A stretch of DNA of 9,232 nt from Fimenecus sp045579305 (GTDB lineage Bacteria; Bacillota; Clostridia; Oscillospirales; Acutalibacteraceae): positions 1 through 9,232 of the forward strand of contig JAZNLY010000004.1 in assembly GCA_045579305.1 (NCBI GenBank), written 5' to 3'. The notes below the pieces were generated by a model. It did not search any database, had not been told where the DNA came from, and saw only the letters and a program-made list of their open reading frames with translations. The translations under genes and the position numbers were made by a program. This document shows, piece after piece, positions 7,349 through 9,232 of the stretch (its first letter is position 1; each line of letters starts with the position of its first letter).

Positions 7349-7385
7349 AATAGTTAATCGATTAATAATTAACCGGTTAACTATT
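7349..7385. promoter_or_regulatory. Tandem palindromic operator of the marR-ABC operon
   Basis: Two perfect 12-bp palindromes, TTAATCGATTAA (7354-7365) and TTAACCGGTTAA (7369-7380), are separated by 3 bp, with centres 15 bp apart. Together they form a 37-bp near-palindrome whose arms differ at only two position pairs (7358/7376 and 7361/7373) besides the central base. It begins at the predicted transcription start of marR, a typical repressor position. That MarR binds here is inferred from the position and symmetry. Confidence 0.8.
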
Positions 7386-7389
7386 TTTA

Positions 7390-7417
7390 ATTATACATCC
7401 TTTTTCACCCCTGTCAA
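7390..7417 (-). promoter_or_regulatory. Consensus sigma-A promoter of the marR-ABC exporter operon
   Basis: The minus strand reads TTGACA (7417-7412), a 16-bp spacer, then TATAAT (7395-7390). Both hexamers are perfect matches to the consensus. Transcription should start near 7383, at the edge of the tandem operator, leaving a leader of about 65 nt before the marR start at 7317. A full-consensus promoter under a tight operator is what an inducible efflux operon would need. Confidence 0.88.
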
Positions 7418-7460
7418 CACCAAAAAATCGACCCAAATGTGAACAATTTGTAAACATTTC

Positions 7461-7502
7461 GGCGATTTTGGCAAATCGTCCCGCAAATCCCGGGACGATT
7501 TT
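7461..7502 (+). other. Perfect 11-bp hairpin with a competing upstream arm (possible terminator or attenuator)
   Basis: AAATCGTCCCG (7473-7483) pairs perfectly with CGGGACGATTT (7491-7501) over a 7-nt loop, with a short T run at 7499-7502 on the plus strand. A second copy of CGATTT at 7463-7468 can instead pair with AAATCG at 7473-7478. With 7461-7462 added this gives an 8-bp stem with a TGGC loop. The two stems exclude each other, like an antiterminator/terminator pair. No plus-strand promoter is evident upstream and the T run is short, so the function is open. Confidence 0.4.
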
Positions 7503-7511
7503 CAATTTACG

Positions 7512-7552
7512 CCCTATATATGGAGGGTATTTTTTTCGGATATCTGAAAAAA
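7512..7552. repeat. Small A/T-flanked palindrome next to a T run
   Basis: A weak stem, CCCT/AGGG (7512-7515 with 7524-7527), is followed by seven T (7530-7536). The T run opens a 22-bp palindrome (7531-7552) with a GATATC centre and six T and six A at its ends, broken by one mismatched pair (7538/7545). It could be a weak rightward terminator or a protein site. In such A/T-rich sequence it may also be chance. Confidence 0.3.
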
Positions 7553-7581
7553 CTCTCAAAAATCAGGTGGTTTAAATAGTT

Positions 7582-7667
7582 GTCATTCTGAGGAGTGTAG
7601 CGACGAAGAATCTCTGTTGATTTATATGTTGCTCAATGAGAGATTCTTCGCATTCGCTCAGAATGAC
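7582..7667. repeat. 86-bp inverted-repeat intergenic element
   Basis: The outer ends form a perfect 11-bp inverted repeat, GTCATTCTGAG (7582-7592) and CTCAGAATGAC (7657-7667). An inner perfect 12-bp inverted repeat, CGAAGAATCTCT (7604-7615) and AGAGATTCTTCG (7639-7650), flanks a 23-nt A/T-rich centre. Between the arms lies partly matching GCGA sequence. The whole can fold into a long interrupted stem. From memory, elements beginning GTCATTCTGAG and containing GAAGAATCTC are dispersed in many bacterial genomes, including Clostridia. No open reading frame or target-site duplication was found. It lies between the host operon and the phage genes, ending 35 bp before the small terminase start. Confidence 0.82.
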
Positions 7668-7702
7668 CTGTTTCCACCAAAATTTACACAGGAGGCTACA
7701 AA

Positions 7703-8188
7703 ATGAATGAGAAAAAACTTACAAAAAAGGAAAAGGAATTCTGTAGTTGGTATGTACGACTTCGGAATCCCCGTGAAGCGGCATTACGGTCAGGGTTTAC
7801 AATTCTGCCCGAGCATCGTGCTTTAAGTCTTTTAGGGAAAAAGAATATCCGTGAGAAGATAGCAGAGCTTGAAAAAGAAAGCCTTGCCGACTCGAATCTT
7901 GTTTCGGCAGGACTACAACGCCTTGCATTCGGCTCTGTTTCTGATGCCATAAAGCTTATCCTTTCGGTGAATGAAAACAAGTCCCCCGATGTTGATTCTC
8001 TTGACCTTTTTAATGTGTCAGAAATCAAAATCACCAATGGAAAAGGTATGGAAATCAAATTTTTTGACCGACTTAAAGCCCTTGAAAGACTCAGTGACCT
8101 TTCCCGTGACGACGGAAATGAAGGTATGCTCTCTTTTTATGAGGCAATTGAAAAAAGCGCTTCTCATAACCCGGGAGTTGAAAAGTAA
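7703..8188 (+). CDS. Phage terminase small subunit
   Basis: The small terminase subunit binds phage DNA at the packaging start and hands it to the large subunit. The 161-residue protein opens with a pattern typical of the Terminase_2 family: LTKKEKEFCSWYV (6-18) followed by NPREAALRSGF (22-32), a helix-turn-helix-like DNA-binding region, then the helical IREKIAELEKES segment (about 49-60). The C-terminal part, ending in EKSASHNPGVEK, is probably the oligomerisation and large-subunit-contact region. The start has an excellent ribosome binding site, AGGAGG, seven bases upstream. The stop overlaps the large-subunit start as TAATG. No typical upstream phage early genes (integrase, repressor, replication) are present between it and the host marR operon, and no clear promoter was found. 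It may therefore belong to a degraded or unusually arranged prophage. Confidence 0.88.
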   Translation: MNEKKLTKKEKEFCSWYVRLRNPREAALRSGFTILPEHRALSLLGKKNIREKIAELEKESLADSNLVSAGLQRLAFGSVSDAIKLILSVNENKSPDVDSLDLFNVSEIKITNGKGMEIKFFDRLKALERLSDLSRDDGNEGMLSFYEAIEKSASHNPGVEK

Positions 8189-9232
8189 TGGCAAGAATGC
8201 AATTCACACAATTTTCCAAAAAGCAGCTTACAGTCCTTAACTGGTGGTGCAAATCAAGTCCGTTCAATTCTTATGACGCCATCATCTGTGATGGTGCTGT
8301 GAGAAGCGGCAAAACAGTTTGTATGTCCATTTCATTCATTCTCTGGAGCTTCTATAGTTTTTCTGACTGCTCTTTTGCAATTTGCGGAAAGACCATCACG
8401 TCACTGCGACGAAGTGTTATCTCTCCTCTGCTTCCCATTCTGACTGAATTGGGTTTTTCTGTGAAAGAGAAAAAGAGTGCCAACCTTATTGAAATCGGAA
8501 AAGGCAACCGAATCAACCGATACTACCTTTTTGGCGGACGCGACGAATCCTCGGCATCCCTTATTCAGGGTATGACACTCTGTGGTGTACTCCTTGACGA
8601 GGTCGCCCTTATGCCCCGTTCCTTTGTTGAGCAGGCAATTGCAAGATGCTCGGTAAACGGTTCAAAATTCTGGTTTAATTGCAACCCTGAAAATCCTCGT
8701 CATTGGTTTTACAGAGAATGGATTAAAAAGGCAAAAGAAAAAAACTGTCTTTACCTTCACTTTCTTATGAGTGACAATCCATCCCTTTCCGACCATATAC
8801 GACAAAGGTACGAGTCACTTTACTCGGGTGCTTTCTATGAAAGATTTGTCCTTGGTAAATGGGTGGCTGTGGACGGTCTTGTCTATCCTTTTTTCAATGA
8901 AAAGGAGCATATTGCCACAATTGTGCCTGAAGAATGCAGTAAATACTACATCTCCTGCGACTATGGAACAGTAAACCCTGCATCATTCGGACTCTGGGGA
9001 TTACACGAGGGAATATGGTACAGATTACGGGAATTCTATCACGATTCAAAGGCAAAAGGCTTTCAGATGACCGACCGTGAATACTATGACAAATTAGTTT
9101 CTCTGGCAAATGACAAAAAGATTGAAGCGGTGATAGTTGACCCATCCGCAGCGTCCTTTATGGAGTGTATCCGACGAGAGGGTAAATTCCGTGTTATTCC
9201 TGCCCGAAACAATGTTTCCGACGGAATCCGTA
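8188..9232 (+). CDS. Phage terminase large subunit (PBSX/Terminase_3 type), C-terminus cut by window edge
   Basis: The ATP-driven motor and nuclease that cuts phage DNA and packs it into the procapsid. The first 348 codons are present and, translated by hand, contain no stop. The N-terminal ATPase domain has Walker A GAVRSGKT (36-43), Walker B GVLLDEVA (133-140, Asp137 and Glu138) and a coupling-type motif FWFNCNPENP (161-170). The C-terminal RNase H-like nuclease domain starts near 254 with ISCDYGTVNP (Asp258), and a second acidic motif, VIVDPSAASF, includes Asp318. The last catalytic acidic residue would lie beyond the edge, since the family usually has about 420-450 residues. The start codon overlaps the small-subunit stop (TAATG), the classic sign of coupled translation. 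Portal and capsid genes would be expected next. All visible active-site residues are intact, so this is not obviously a dead remnant. Confidence 0.94.
   Translation, partial: MARMQFTQFSKKQLTVLNWWCKSSPFNSYDAIICDGAVRSGKTVCMSISFILWSFYSFSDCSFAICGKTITSLRRSVISPLLPILTELGFSVKEKKSANLIEIGKGNRINRYYLFGGRDESSASLIQGMTLCGVLLDEVALMPRSFVEQAIARCSVNGSKFWFNCNPENPRHWFYREWIKKAKEKNCLYLHFLMSDNPSLSDHIRQRYESLYSGAFYERFVLGKWVAVDGLVYPFFNEKEHIATIVPEECSKYYISCDYGTVNPASFGLWGLHEGIWYRLREFYHDSKAKGFQMTDREYYDKLVSLANDKKIEAVIVDPSAASFMECIRREGKFRVIPARNNVSDGIR

Noticed and set aside
7377..7559. 60-codon minus-strand reading frame upstream of marR
   Set aside because: It covers the marR promoter, part of the operator and the 7473-7501 hairpin, starts with a TTG with no good ribosome binding site, and has no recognisable sequence.
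7582..7667. Attachment site (attL) of a prophage
   Set aside because: Only one copy is visible, there is no integrase or tRNA, and the inverted-repeat structure fits a dispersed intergenic element better than an attachment core.

Overview
The window looks like a piece of a low-to-mid GC Gram-positive chromosome, most likely a gut-type member of the Clostridia (Ruminococcaceae/Oscillospiraceae-like). This rests on the protein sequences, strong AGGAGG-type ribosome binding sites, consensus sigma-A promoters, and two families of short palindromic intergenic elements. The genus cannot be fixed from this sequence alone.

Layout. (1) About 1-2880, minus strand: the start of a glycogen operon, promoter > glgB (1,4-alpha-glucan branching enzyme) > glgC (ADP-glucose pyrophosphorylase, cut by the left edge). 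GlgC makes ADP-glucose; GlgB adds the alpha-1,6 branches. Glycogen synthase (glgA) would be expected beyond the edge. (2) 2881-3198, intergenic: two related direct repeats upstream of the glgB promoter, an intrinsic terminator reading leftward, and a 75-bp double-hairpin element made of two inverted 26-bp palindromes. (3) 3199-7417, minus strand: a self-contained drug-exporter operon, promoter/operator > MarR-family regulator > two half-size ABC exporter subunits. The genes overlap or nearly touch, and each downstream ribosome binding site lies inside the end of the preceding gene. The two ABC subunits carry complementary defects in their ATP sites, the hallmark of an asymmetric heterodimeric exporter. 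The operator is a pair of perfect 12-bp palindromes inside a larger near-palindrome placed at the predicted transcription start. (4) 7418-7702, intergenic: a strong hairpin with a competing upstream arm, a small A/T-flanked palindrome, and an 86-bp inverted-repeat element. No clear rightward promoter was found. (5) 7703 to the right edge, plus strand: phage DNA-packaging genes, the small terminase subunit followed with a TAATG overlap by the large terminase subunit (cut by the edge). This is the start of a prophage or phage-derived packaging/structural module.

No CRISPR array, rRNA, tRNA, transposase or integrase was seen. No clearly new multi-gene system is visible. The points most worth a second look are the covarying double-hairpin element, the tandem operator, the competing hairpins, and the abrupt junction between host genes and the terminase module.
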